Shown here one piece after another: positions 1-8,483 of a stretch of DNA of 64,000 nucleotides. The translations under genes were made by a program, and so were the position numbers. Source of the DNA: Siminovitchia fordii DSM 16014 = CIP 108821. GTDB lineage: Bacteria > Bacillota > Bacilli > Bacillales > Bacillaceae_C. The stretch is taken from contig NZ_KB894686.1 of NCBI RefSeq assembly GCF_000374565.1, forward strand, positions 1-64,000, in the 5' to 3' direction. Under the pieces are notes generated by a model. It made no database searches. It was not told the origin of the DNA and saw nothing but the letters and a program-made list of their open reading frames with translations. Within the stretch, counting starts at the first letter, position 1; each line of letters opens with the position of its first letter.

Positions 1-1574
1 GAGTTAATTTCATAATCCCGAGCCCTTGGGGCTCAAGGCTTTCAAGACGTAAAAAAATAGGCACCTCCCCAAATCCTGTATAATGTAAGTTACCACACAA
101 ACATAACAGACTGGAGAGATGCCCTATGTCCATTATACGTCAACCAAGCCTATTTGACATGCATGAATTATATGAGTTGGAACCTACCCACCACTTTGAG
201 GCTGTTTTTTCGACAATCGATCTGAATCCTTTTTGGAATCTTTTCGATAAACCAAAAAAAGTAGGTGCCCCAAGAGAACTGAATTATGGTGCCATGGTCT
301 ATTCACTTATCGCTCGTGTGGTGGAGCGTATCGTGACAATCAAGGACCTAATCAAACGGTTAAAACGTGACCCGGTTTTTCGATATGACTGTGGGTTTCT
401 TCACTCGGACCAAATTCCATCTGAAGCCTCCTATTCAAGGATGATTACTGTCATCAGCGAATCAAATGTGATGACACATATCCATGATGAACTGATTCTA
501 CTTGCCATCAACGAGGGGCATATCAGCGATGAAAACATCGCCTTCGATGCCACGCATTTTGAGGCAAGAGATCGTGCGCAAGCCTCCAAAAAGAAAGAAA
601 AGCAGACACCGAAAAAGCGCGGACGCAAGCCGAAGGTGGAACGAGAGCAATGGTTAAAGGAAAAACAGGCTGCCGAAAACGCACGCCCGATTTATGAGAA
701 AGAGATTGTTCACCAGCTATCCGAATCAGTGGAAACGTTGTATAAAGAAGCTCCCATCGAACCAAAATGGGGAATCAAGAAAAACAGTGATGGGAAAAAT
801 ACCTTCTGGTTTGGTTATAAAGGACATTTAGCCGTCAGCACAAAGAGTCAATACATTCTAACGGGTATAATGACGTCAGGAAATCTCAATGATGGGAAGG
901 CAGCCATCCCATTATTGAAGAAAATTGATCGGGATCTTCCAGCTTTATTTACCGCCGGTCTTTTCGATGCAGGTTATGATTATGAGCCCATATATCAGCA
1001 ATTAATCAATCAGAATCTACAGGCTGTCATCCCATATAACCAGCGCAATGAAAGGGAAGTAGTTGGATACGATGAACATTTCGCACCTACATGCGTCCGG
1101 GAACATTCTTATCGTTACGACAGCTTCGACCAGAAGTACAAGACACTGAAATACACACGTCCAAAAGAATGTACAGTTTGCCCATTGCGACTCGATTCCC
1201 TTTGTCAAATGACCTTTAAGATCAGGCAATCGACGGATATCCGCAAGTACACACATCCAGCTAGAGGTTCGAAAAAGTGGAATGAACTTTACAAGGAACG
1301 CACAGCTGTTGAACGGGTTAATGCGTACTTAAAGGAATTCTTTGGACTCAATAATGTCCGTCATCGGACCGGTAAGAAAGCCAGGCTTCACTTCCAATTG
1401 GTGACGCTTGTTTACAATGCCTCAAAATTAGCCGCAGACCGGATCAGACTAGAAATGGAGCAACATTCGTTAAAAACAGCGTGATTAAATCGCAATACCT
1501 TTTTAAAAAAACATTAAAAAACATCGTAGGGTAACTCAACCCATTTTCAAAAACGTCAATTATGAAATCGATTC
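1..1574 (+). mobile_element. IS1182-family insertion sequence, apparently complete
   Basis: The window opens on an insertion sequence. Bases 1-16 and the reverse complement of 1559-1574 match at 13 of 16 positions and share the core ATTTCATAAT, which fits a pair of terminal inverted repeats. A small hairpin lies just inside the left end (20-34, GAGCC/GGCTC arms). One transposase gene fills the element. Because position 1 is the window edge, the left repeat may extend further and a target duplication cannot be checked. Confidence 0.8.
126..1484 (+). CDS. IS1182-family transposase
   Basis: 452-residue DDE transposase that would cut and join the ends of the surrounding element. The N-terminal third has the DUF772-like region typical of this family. 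Candidate catalytic acids lie in FDATHFEAR, LFDAGYDYE and RTAVERVNAYLK. A four-cysteine cluster (CTVCPLRLDSLC) sits before the last motif. A basic lysine-rich linker spans about residues 150-180. The length is normal for the family and there are no internal stops, so it may be active. The ATG at 126 follows GGAGAG. Confidence 0.9.
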   Translation: MSIIRQPSLFDMHELYELEPTHHFEAVFSTIDLNPFWNLFDKPKKVGAPRELNYGAMVYSLIARVVERIVTIKDLIKRLKRDPVFRYDCGFLHSDQIPSEASYSRMITVISESNVMTHIHDELILLAINEGHISDENIAFDATHFEARDRAQASKKKEKQTPKKRGRKPKVEREQWLKEKQAAENARPIYEKEIVHQLSESVETLYKEAPIEPKWGIKKNSDGKNTFWFGYKGHLAVSTKSQYILTGIMTSGNLNDGKAAIPLLKKIDRDLPALFTAGLFDAGYDYEPIYQQLINQNLQAVIPYNQRNEREVVGYDEHFAPTCVREHSYRYDSFDQKYKTLKYTRPKECTVCPLRLDSLCQMTFKIRQSTDIRKYTHPARGSKKWNELYKERTAVERVNAYLKEFFGLNNVRHRTGKKARLHFQLVTLVYNASKLAADRIRLEMEQHSLKTA

Positions 1575-1784
1575 ACACAACTGAATATTAACAGTTGGGT
1601 AGAATCATTTATAATATTTAATATAAAGGACCAAAAGAAGAAATACTTTAAATGTCAAACTCTATTTTATTACAATTCCATAAAAACTGATCGAACAAAA
1701 TAATGAATAATACAAAAATAAAGTTTTTTAAAGTCATTTCTTATCTGTTAAACGTAATTAAACATGAAAGGTCCAGCTAAATAA

Positions 1785-2518
1785 AATAGTAAGAACATAA
1801 AAAGGGAGGCTTGGGAACATGTTAGACAAAACATAGATCAAGGAGTTGTAGTAGACTTAAAGCTTGACAGTTATTACTTCACTAATAAGGTACAATTTGC
1901 TGGTCATTATGTGGCAATGTATGGATATGACGACAGTTTTGCCTACCTGATTGATACAAAGCAACAGGGGGGAATGGTAAAAACAAGTCTTGAAAATTTG
2001 GCATTGGCAAGAAACGAAAAAGGTCCAATGTCTCAAAAAATCTGTCTTATACCATTAAGAAAAAAGAGGATATGCCAAATTTAAAGGATGTGATTATAAC
2101 AGCAATCAAAAATAACGCTTTAGATTATAAGAATCCTCCTATCAAAAATTTGGGCTATAAAGGTATTAAGAAAACAATTGTAGAGATTAAGAAGTGGTTT
2201 GAGAGAAGTGAAAGTATTGAGGATGATTTAGTTTTAGCAGCCACACTAATGGAGCGAGGGGGAACTGGAGAATCCCTATTTAGAAATATGTATAGAGATT
2301 TCTTAAAAGAATGTTTGAGTATAGTTGATTATACTCCTTTACAAAATGGATATATTCTATTTACTAAAATCGCACCTATGTGGGAGGAGGTATCTAAGCT
2401 TATTAATAAGGCTGGAGAGACTCATGAATTACTATTCCTAAATCAGGCTTCTGATATTCTTTTAGAGTTATCAAACAAAGAATATGAAGCAATGAATCAA
2501 CTATCAAGAATCTGTTGA
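1785..2518 (+). pseudogene. BtrH-like (BtrH_N/DUF4872) protein, 5'-truncated and frameshifted
   Basis: Remnant of a butirosin-H-like protein, a family with an N-terminal papain-like fold (BtrH_N) and a C-terminal DUF4872 region, often linked to peptide or aminoglycoside tailoring. One frame from about 1785 reads AWEHVRQNIDQG, then HYVAMYGYDD and YLIDTKQQGG, and ends in a stop near 2070. The rest of the protein continues in another frame from 2072 to 2518 (MPNLKDVIITAIKNN onward). The shift falls in or near the A-rich run at about 2060. The usual first 80-100 residues, with the catalytic cysteine, are absent. The function is lost; the family call rests on my recognition of the sequence. Confidence 0.6.
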
Positions 2519-2574
2519 CTGCGATGCTTTCAAAAAATGAGTTTTAGAAAAGTGGATTCATGATTCTTGTTCCA

Positions 2575-2760
2575 TTGGGGGGGATTGGGAACGGCTTCAT
2601 ACTGCCTTTGTTGCACCTCCTTTGGGCTCCCGTACATCTTTCGCAGCGGCCGGATGCGGCTTCTTACCGTATTTTCCCCAACTTCAATTTCCGGATCGTG
2701 CTCCTTTAGCCAGTCCCATATTTGAGTAGCGGAGAGGTCGGGGTATTCCCTCTGATTCTG
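2575..2760 (-). pseudogene. IS21-family IstA transposase fragment
   Basis: About 60 codons on the minus strand read YPDLSATQIWDWLKEHDP then VRSRIRPLRKMYG and RQYEAVPNPPQ. This is the helix-turn-helix/linker part of an IS21-family IstA protein. Catalytic domain and IstB are absent, and the frame is flanked by unrelated sequence. It marks an old insertion between the BtrH-like and AraC remnants. Confidence 0.6.
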
Positions 2761-2964
2761 GCAATGTATTGTTAAGGTATGAGTTGAAAAAAAGATATAG
2801 AAAATATCGACTACTTGCTGTGCTAACAGGTTATGAAAATTGACTAATTCGTTTGGTTTATGTTGGTATGATTTATTACGTAAAGGCAACTGTCTGGATC
2901 GAGCGCAAAATGACAGGATTTAGAGAAGTTAATAAGGTAACATGCCATTAAAGGAGTGAACCAT

Positions 2965-3126
2965 ATGGCACTGGTAGAATCATTACAAAAGACAATCGAA
3001 TACATGGAAGCTCATCTGCTGGATGACATCACGATCAAAGACATTGCTGAACAAGCTCATCTATCTCCCGAGCACTGTACTAGAACTGGTGCAGTCAGGG
3101 CGTTTTCAAAGAGGCAAATGGTTTAA
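2965..3126 (+). pseudogene. AraC-family regulator, N-terminal stump fused to foreign sequence
   Basis: ATG at 2965 follows AAAGGAGTGAACC. The first 37 codons read MALVESLQKTIEYMEAHLLD...KDIAEQAHLSPEH, the start of an AraC-type DNA-binding domain that lies at the N terminus in GyrI/Rob-like regulators. At about 3075 homology stops in mid helix-turn-helix. The frame then runs through out-of-frame ABC-ATPase DNA and ends at TAA 3124-3126. This is a recombination or deletion junction. Confidence 0.65.
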
Positions 3127-3457
3127 AAGGTTAGATAAAGAAGATAAAGGGCATGTTCGTCGTTCCCTTGAATCAGTGGGAATGTGGGAGATGCGTCATA
3201 AAAAGATAGGGGAATTATCAGGTGGATAAAAGCAGCGGATATCAATTGCTCGTGTGTTCTCAACAGATCCAGATTTGTTTATATTAGATGAACCTACAAT
3301 TGGAATGGATGTACGTTCACGTAATGAATTTTATAAATTATTGAAGCACCAATAGTACAGAGCATGACAAGGGTATCTTAATGGTTACACACGATCATGA
3401 AGAGATTCGTCACTACGCTAATAAACACATTGAGTTGATACGGAAGGAGGACTCACC
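3075..3457 (+). pseudogene. zinc/manganese ABC transporter ATPase, decayed
   Basis: Remnant of the ATP-binding subunit partnering the permease that follows. Visible pieces are VLELVQSGRFQRGKWFKRLD, a degraded signature KIGELSGG followed by an in-frame stop where glutamine is expected, a Walker B segment [14 protein letters not shown], a frameshift near 3350, and the H-loop ILMVTHDHEEI in another frame. The Walker A half is missing, replaced by the AraC stump. The protein cannot work as read. Confidence 0.75.
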
Positions 3458-4300
3458 TTGGAGATGTTTTTCTATGGATTGATGCAAAGAGCTTTCCAAG
3501 CTTCATTTTTAATCTCATTAATCACTCCAATATTAGGATTGTTTTTGGTATTGCGTAGGCAATCACTAATGGCAGATACTTTATCCCATGTCTCGTTATC
3601 AGGGGTAGCGCTTGGTCTGTTAATTGGCATCAATCCGACATGGACCAATATTCTCGTGGTAATCATTATCGCAACTCTGCTTGCATTTTTGCGTCAAATT
3701 TATCGCACATATTCTGAAATTTCGATTGCCATATTAATGTCTGTCGGAATGGCAGTAGCGCTTGTCCTGATGGAAATAAGTGCTGGTGGAATTACATTAA
3801 GTGTAACGCAATTTCTATTCGGTTCTATTGTTACTATTCACAAAGAACAAATATGGATGTTACTAGGATTAACGATAATTATCGGATTATTATATTTAAT
3901 ATATCGAAAACCTATGTATGTTCTTACATTTGATGAGGAAACAGCTTTTAAAGCTGGCCTGCCTATTAAAACGATGTCGATTTTGTTTAATGTGTTAACA
4001 GGGGTCACAATAGCAGTAATAATGCCGATTGTCGGGGCTTTACTTGTCTCAGCCATTATCATTTTACCTGCAGCTATATCGCTTCGTTTAAGCAAAAGCT
4101 TCTACGGTGTCATATTAAATGAAATGGTCATTGCACTTGTCGGCATGTTAAGTGGTTTAGTCACTTCTTATGAATTGGGTACACCACCAGGCGCTTCCAT
4201 CACAATAATTTTAATGTTGATTTTTGCAATCATAACACTTGCAAAGTACATGTTACATTACTTGAAATTTGATAGACTATTTAATAAAAGTCAAGGCTAG
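3458..4300 (+). CDS. Zn/Mn ABC transporter permease (ZnuB/AdcB type)
   Basis: 280-residue integral membrane protein of the metal ABC-3 permease family, which carries zinc or manganese across the membrane with an ATPase and a solute-binding lipoprotein. It has about seven to eight hydrophobic segments and the early family motif SLMADTLSHVSLSGVALG. Translation probably starts at TTG 3458, seven bases after GGAAGGAGG. The reading frame is intact although the upstream ATPase gene is broken and no binding protein gene is in view. It may work with an ATPase encoded elsewhere or be an orphan. Confidence 0.85.
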   Translation: MEMFFYGLMQRAFQASFLISLITPILGLFLVLRRQSLMADTLSHVSLSGVALGLLIGINPTWTNILVVIIIATLLAFLRQIYRTYSEISIAILMSVGMAVALVLMEISAGGITLSVTQFLFGSIVTIHKEQIWMLLGLTIIIGLLYLIYRKPMYVLTFDEETAFKAGLPIKTMSILFNVLTGVTIAVIMPIVGALLVSAIIILPAAISLRLSKSFYGVILNEMVIALVGMLSGLVTSYELGTPPGASITIILMLIFAIITLAKYMLHYLKFDRLFNKSQG

Positions 4301-4733
4301 AATGAAATAAGCAGAAAAGACAAATCGAGTTTACATCGTAGAATTGTTATTTCAAATAATAAATTCCAAAACTCTACTTAATTCACAATGTATGAAAATC
4401 ATTGAAGCCTTCAAACCAAATATATAAATAATTATAAAAAAGAACTAAAAGAATATTTCTACAAGCTATTATTAGAAAGAAGGATAGGTTATAAGCTGTT
4501 ATATTAAGTTGGGGGCATAGATTGACAATATCGTAGTAATGTGTCTGCATAATAATATATAAGAGAAGCATTACCATTCATAACGAGAGAAATGGGGTTT
4601 TATAGTCACGATTAGAGCATTTTCAAGAAGTTCGACTAGCTGCTATAATATAATAGCCCATGCATTATACTTGGAGTTTAACAACATTCAAGTTATTATA
4701 GATAAATAAAATCCTTAATTAGGGTGATGATGA
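4301..4733. other. intergenic, no gene recognised
   Basis: 433 AT-rich bases. The last part upstream of 4734 must hold the promoter of the Rrf2 gene; it contains the AT-rich stretch TTATTATAGATAAATAA near 4693-4710 and the ribosome site AGGGTGATG. No coding frame I could support on either strand. Confidence 0.5.
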
Positions 4734-5135
4734 ATGAAGTTTTCAAAGGCTACAGATTATGCTCTACATACGATGCTTTTTCTTACTGCAGCGACTCCGG
4801 ATAAACCTGTGGGCGTTCAGCTGCTTGCTGAGAAGCAAAAGGTGTCACCAACTTATCTGTCCAAGATACTGACCAAGCTAGTAAAGGCTGGTATGATTGA
4901 ATCCATAACAGGAGTGAATGGTGGATATAGACTGAAACGAAATTGGGAGGATATTTCGTTTCTTGACATTATTCATGCGATTGAGGGATCTGCCTCTTTG
5001 TTTGATTGTAGTTTCGATCACGGACCAGATTGTCCGATTCAAAGAGTAGTATTGGAAGCAGAGGAAAAAATGGAAGAGCATTTGAGAAATAAAAAAATGT
5101 CCGATCTTGTGCGGGAAATGAACATCGTTTTCTAG
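4734..5135 (+). CDS. Rrf2-family transcriptional regulator (copy 1)
   Basis: 133-residue winged-helix regulator of the Rrf2 family (relatives IscR, NsrR, CymR). The family opening MKFSKATDYALHTMLFL and the recognition helix VSPTYLSKILTKL are clear. Two cysteines near residues 92 and 99 (FDCSFDHGPDC) lie where IscR/NsrR bind an Fe-S cluster; the third ligand is not obvious, so a cluster or a thiol switch is possible. It is followed, after a 524-base gap, by a disulfide oxidoreductase. The same pair recurs at 47-48.4 kb, so this oxidoreductase is its likely target. Confidence 0.88.
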   Translation: MKFSKATDYALHTMLFLTAATPDKPVGVQLLAEKQKVSPTYLSKILTKLVKAGMIESITGVNGGYRLKRNWEDISFLDIIHAIEGSASLFDCSFDHGPDCPIQRVVLEAEEKMEEHLRNKKMSDLVREMNIVF

Positions 5136-5659
5136 CACATATTCTTTCAACCAATTATAGATAATAAGTGTCTCTATAGTCTTTAATGAAATTATAATAA
5201 AAAATTAGGAGAATCCAAAAATGAACATGTATAAAAGGACCGTATAAGTTGATTCAAGATACAGCGATTTTTAATCCGGTATTGTGAAACGATGTCCCCG
5301 GAAGATTATAGGAAAGAGATCGAAAGTTAAGGAAGAGTTTCTGTACGTAGTCTGCATATTCATATCGCTGACTGTCATCGAATTTTACTAGGGATTTATG
5401 ACTGAAAAATCTATATACAGAGTAAAATCAGCGCCTATCGATGATGTTTCAAAGATGTGCAAATTATTTAAAAGTCGAATGAGCTAGTGGATAAGTTCTT
5501 ATGTAAGGAGGTGATGCCAACATGTAACATCGTAGCAGAGTGAGAATACAGTATTTCAGTAGTACTGGTTAGGTCTTAACTACATATGAGATGTACAGAG
5601 TAATTATTGGGCGTATACACATTTGGAAAGTTAAACTAATAAGAGGAAGGGAGTTAATC
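5136..5659 (+). other. gap between Rrf2 and oxidoreductase genes, degraded
   Basis: 524 bases with no open frame longer than about 40 codons that I could support. A start-like AGGAGAATCCAAAAATG at 5207-5223 is followed by a stop after seven codons, and TAAGGAGGTGATGCCAACATG (from 5504) is followed directly by a stop. These two initiation sites without reading frames suggest a decayed gene once sat between the pair. In the paralogous locus the gap is only 56 bases. Confidence 0.45.
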
Positions 5660-6574
5660 ATGAAGGAAGTTGATGTTGTTATTATTGGAGGAGGTCCTGC
5701 TGGTTTAAGCGCTGGACTTATACTAGGACGGGCTAGGAAGAAGACGTTGATTATCGATGAGGGGCAACCGCGTAATGCAGTGACTAGAGAGGCTCATGCC
5801 TTTTTAACACGTGATGGCATTAGCCCACATGAATTTAGAAATATTGCTAAATCGCAGCTTCACACTTATCCGTCAGTTTCACATTTGGAAGATACTATCG
5901 AGTTGATAGAAGGTGAAGATGGTCAATTTTTGTTGGAAACTGCTTCAGGGTTGAAGATAGCCACTAGAAAACTGTTGTTTGCTATCGGAATGAAGGATCG
6001 CGATCTTGGCATACCAGGGTTGGCGGAGGTCTATGGTAAGAGCGCATTTGTATGCCCGTATTGTGATGGCTGGGAACTAAGAGATCAGCAATTAGTTGTC
6101 ATAAACAGAGGAGCAGCGCTAATGCATTTTGTCCCATTGATTTACGGGTGGACAAAGCAGTTTGTAGTTTGTACAAATGGTCCCAATGAATTAAGTGAAG
6201 CAGAACGTGAAGAATTGCGTGCGCATAATATCCCGTTATTTCATTCACCAATTCATTCCATCCAATCAAATCAAGGCATGGTAAGGCATGTTAAGCTTGA
6301 GGATGGAACAGAAATTCCATGCACAGGAATTTTCTTCAAGGCAGAATTGGTACTTGGATCGGAATTACCTGTCGCACTTGGTTGCCGGATGTTGGATACT
6401 GGAATAATTGAAGTCGATGAGTTTGGAAAAACAAGTGTACCTGGTGTTTATGCAGCTGGGGATGCAACTACACACTTGCACCAATCTATTGTTGCAGCTG
6501 CTTCAGGAGCTGTATCCGCAGCCGCAATAAACGGAGAATTAAATCGAGAAGAATGGCATAAGAACAACGTTTGA
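5660..6574 (+). CDS. FAD/NAD(P) disulfide oxidoreductase, CPYC type (copy 1)
   Basis: 304-residue low-molecular-weight thioredoxin-reductase-like flavoprotein. It has an N-terminal FAD site VVIIGGGPAGLSAGL, a redox-active CPYCDGWELRD near residue 133, and a C-terminal FAD motif VPGVYAAGDATT. Cys-Pro-Tyr-Cys with a following Gly-Trp-Glu resembles the GliT/HlmI dithiol oxidase branch more than classical TrxB (CATC). The typical GxGxxA NADPH motif in the middle is replaced by VINRGAALMHF, so cofactor use is uncertain. ATG 5660 follows AGGAAGGGAG. It is close to the 47,528 gene, with most positions identical by eye. Confidence 0.85.
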   Translation: MKEVDVVIIGGGPAGLSAGLILGRARKKTLIIDEGQPRNAVTREAHAFLTRDGISPHEFRNIAKSQLHTYPSVSHLEDTIELIEGEDGQFLLETASGLKIATRKLLFAIGMKDRDLGIPGLAEVYGKSAFVCPYCDGWELRDQQLVVINRGAALMHFVPLIYGWTKQFVVCTNGPNELSEAEREELRAHNIPLFHSPIHSIQSNQGMVRHVKLEDGTEIPCTGIFFKAELVLGSELPVALGCRMLDTGIIEVDEFGKTSVPGVYAAGDATTHLHQSIVAAASGAVSAAAINGELNREEWHKNNV

Positions 6575-6599
6575 TTCAAATTCTAAATATATTTATAAA

Positions 6600-7040
6600 G
6601 AGGACTTTAAATTTATAATGTACCCTTTATAAAAGACACTTTTATAAGGCCAAGCTACTTGAAGAAAGTGATTCCAGTACTATGAAATACTCCTCATTAC
6701 CATTTATGAATCAACTCTTTAGAAAAGGTGGCAGGGTCACTCCTGCACGATTTGCCACTGTGCAAAATGGTCCTAAAACAGGTCTGTCAATAAATTTGTG
6801 GAATTGACCATAAAAATATTTAGTCGGTGTGGAGGATAATCCTGTCCACGAAGCGGATAGACAACCAGAGGTGCGATTATTTCCACAAAAAAGGAGCCAT
6901 TCCTTCTTTAAACTGTACCCTTTGTAAAGGACAATCATAAAAAAGCTAGGCAGACTTAAGAAGGTGATCTCTGTATTGAATAGGGGTCATCTTTTTTAGG
7001 TTCCATTGATATCTGTAACGGTTATAGTAAATCATGTATT
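6600..7040 (-). pseudogene. IS3-family (IS150-like) remnants
   Basis: On the minus strand 6951-7036 reads the C terminus of an IS3-family OrfB: YYNRYRYQWNLKKMTPIQYR. Just outside it is a terminal-repeat-like GTACCCTTTGTAAAGGAC at about 6914-6931. A second related end, GTACCCTTTATAAAAGAC, lies in direct orientation at about 6620-6637, each followed by a similar 40-base tail. The 280 bases between them have no supportable gene. These are ends of two related, deleted copies or one rearranged copy. Confidence 0.6.
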
Positions 7041-7083
7041 TTAAACATGACTTTTGATACACTGTTTCAGGAGGTGTTTTTAT

Positions 7084-8046
7084 ATGACTGCCAAGGGCAA
7101 AATAACATTGCCACAAAAAAGTACAGTTATTTTTACCGTAACTATTCTTTATACTATTTTGATACTATATTTTATTTTTTTCGCTTTCGGCAGAATAGGT
7201 GCATCTACAAGCACGACTGGGGTCACCTTTATTTTTTTTCCGATTGAGTTCTACCATTTGCCAAAGATTTCTGATTTTCTGCATCCTACTCTGATGGATT
7301 TCGTAGATCTAGGAAATGTGGCAGCCTTTATTCCATTCGGCATATTGATTCCATTGTTATTCCGTGTGAAGTTTATTCGTTTCTTTTCATTGTTCTTCCT
7401 GTCTATTCTCGTGATCGAAACCATACAGGCACTAACTTTGCTCGGAAGCTTTGATATTAACGATGCCATTCAAAACTCTCTAGGCGCAAGCATCGGATTC
7501 GGAGCGTACAAACTAGGGTATCGAACAAAAAACTTTTGGCTAAATATGGCTATTACCGGTATCACGTGTATTGTTATTCTAATCGGGGTATTAGCAATTT
7601 GCGGAATTGTGGAGAAAACGTTCACCAAAGCAGAGGGTCCCTTTATAGCTTTAAATGAACTGAAAAATAGTTCCGGGCATACAACAGCGGGAACAAAACC
7701 GTACAGCTTTAAAGTTAGCGGTCAAAACGTCGAACCTGGATATAATATATTTGGCGCCAAAGGCAAAGGAAGTGAAACCTACACTTATACGTCCAAGAAG
7801 GAGATTATTTTTTCATTTTATTATGGAATACCGGACTTAATGGATAGTGATGGAAGTATACGAGTTTTAGTCGATGGTCGTGAGGTATTATCCGGCTCTG
7901 GAACGGAGCAACTGAATTATCCGGAATTGTTTCCACAAATGTTTGAAATTCCACTTGAACGTGCAAGTAAGATTACGATAATCGTTAAGGGGAATGAAAA
8001 GCTTTGGGATGTAGGGTTTAGGGAAATGAAATATTTCTGGAAATGA
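7084..8046 (+). CDS. VanZ-domain membrane protein with C-terminal extracellular domain
   Basis: 320 residues. Residues about 10-180 hold five hydrophobic segments and the VanZ-family pattern: an acid-containing PIEFYH region, DLGNVAAFIPFGILIP, and ETIQALTLLGSFDINDAI. VanZ-like proteins affect teicoplanin and other envelope stress by an unknown route. After the last membrane segment the chain continues about 140 residues as a probably extracytoplasmic beta-rich domain (KPYSFKVSGQNV, VLVDGREVLSGSG, ITIIVKGNEK), which may be a carbohydrate-binding-like sandwich. ATG 7084 follows AGGAGGTGTTTTT. It stands alone between two IS-derived segments. Confidence 0.75.
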   Translation: MTAKGKITLPQKSTVIFTVTILYTILILYFIFFAFGRIGASTSTTGVTFIFFPIEFYHLPKISDFLHPTLMDFVDLGNVAAFIPFGILIPLLFRVKFIRFFSLFFLSILVIETIQALTLLGSFDINDAIQNSLGASIGFGAYKLGYRTKNFWLNMAITGITCIVILIGVLAICGIVEKTFTKAEGPFIALNELKNSSGHTTAGTKPYSFKVSGQNVEPGYNIFGAKGKGSETYTYTSKKEIIFSFYYGIPDLMDSDGSIRVLVDGREVLSGSGTEQLNYPELFPQMFEIPLERASKITIIVKGNEKLWDVGFREMKYFWK

Positions 8047-8181
8047 TCCAAACGTTTTGTTCAAGATAATGGTCTTTTTTCTTTTTCCCACCCCAAACAT
8101 GTGGTGCTAGTATATTTTCATGGACACATCCTAGTTAGTTTCATAATTTTTGAGGAATAAGATTAAGAAGAGGTGTGTCCA

Positions 8182-8463
8182 ATGAAAGGCCATAATAAAA
8201 ACCAAAATAAATTTAATGAAGATTTCAAAAGGATGGTTGTGGAATTATATCAATCTGGCACTCCAGTCAAGCAATTAACCAGCGAATATGGCGTATCTGA
8301 TGTCTCCATTTATAATTGGGTCAAAAAGTTTTCTCCCGTCAAATTTGAAGATGGAACCGTGGCAACGGCGGATGACTATACCAAGATTCAAAAGGAGCTT
8401 CGCCGGCTGCAGGAAGAAAATGAAATCTTAAAAAAGGCTATGGCCATATTCGCGAAAAGGTAA
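8182..8463 (+). CDS. IS3-family transposase OrfA
   Basis: 93-residue helix-turn-helix protein that binds the element's ends. The pattern NEDFKRMVVELYQSG then YGVSDVSIYNWVKKF is the HTH; a leucine/glutamate-rich segment near the C terminus (IQKELRRLQEENEILKKA) is the zipper. ATG 8182 is chosen over GTG 8173 because AAGAAGAGG lies at the right distance. The in-phase slippery run A AAA AAG at 8430-8436 lies 27 bases before its stop and permits production of an OrfAB fusion. Confidence 0.85.
   Translation: MKGHNKNQNKFNEDFKRMVVELYQSGTPVKQLTSEYGVSDVSIYNWVKKFSPVKFEDGTVATADDYTKIQKELRRLQEENEILKKAMAIFAKR
8430..8436 (+). promoter_or_regulatory. probable -1 programmed ribosomal frameshift site of the IS3 element
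   Basis: A AAA AAG is read in phase as TTA AAA AAG in orfA. Slipping one base back continues KKGYGHIREKVSQSAV and runs into orfB without a stop. This arrangement makes the active OrfAB transposase in IS3-family elements. I did not model a downstream stimulatory structure. Confidence 0.7.
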
Positions 8464-8483
8464 GCCAATCTGCAGTAGCTTCC

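Noticed and set aside
5207-5560. Small genes between Rrf2 copy 1 and its oxidoreductase
   Set aside because: Start-like sites are followed almost at once by stops in all frames examined.
7047-7247. 66-codon frame overlapping the start of the VanZ gene
   Set aside because: Shadow of the VanZ gene in another frame; aromatic-rich nonsense composition.
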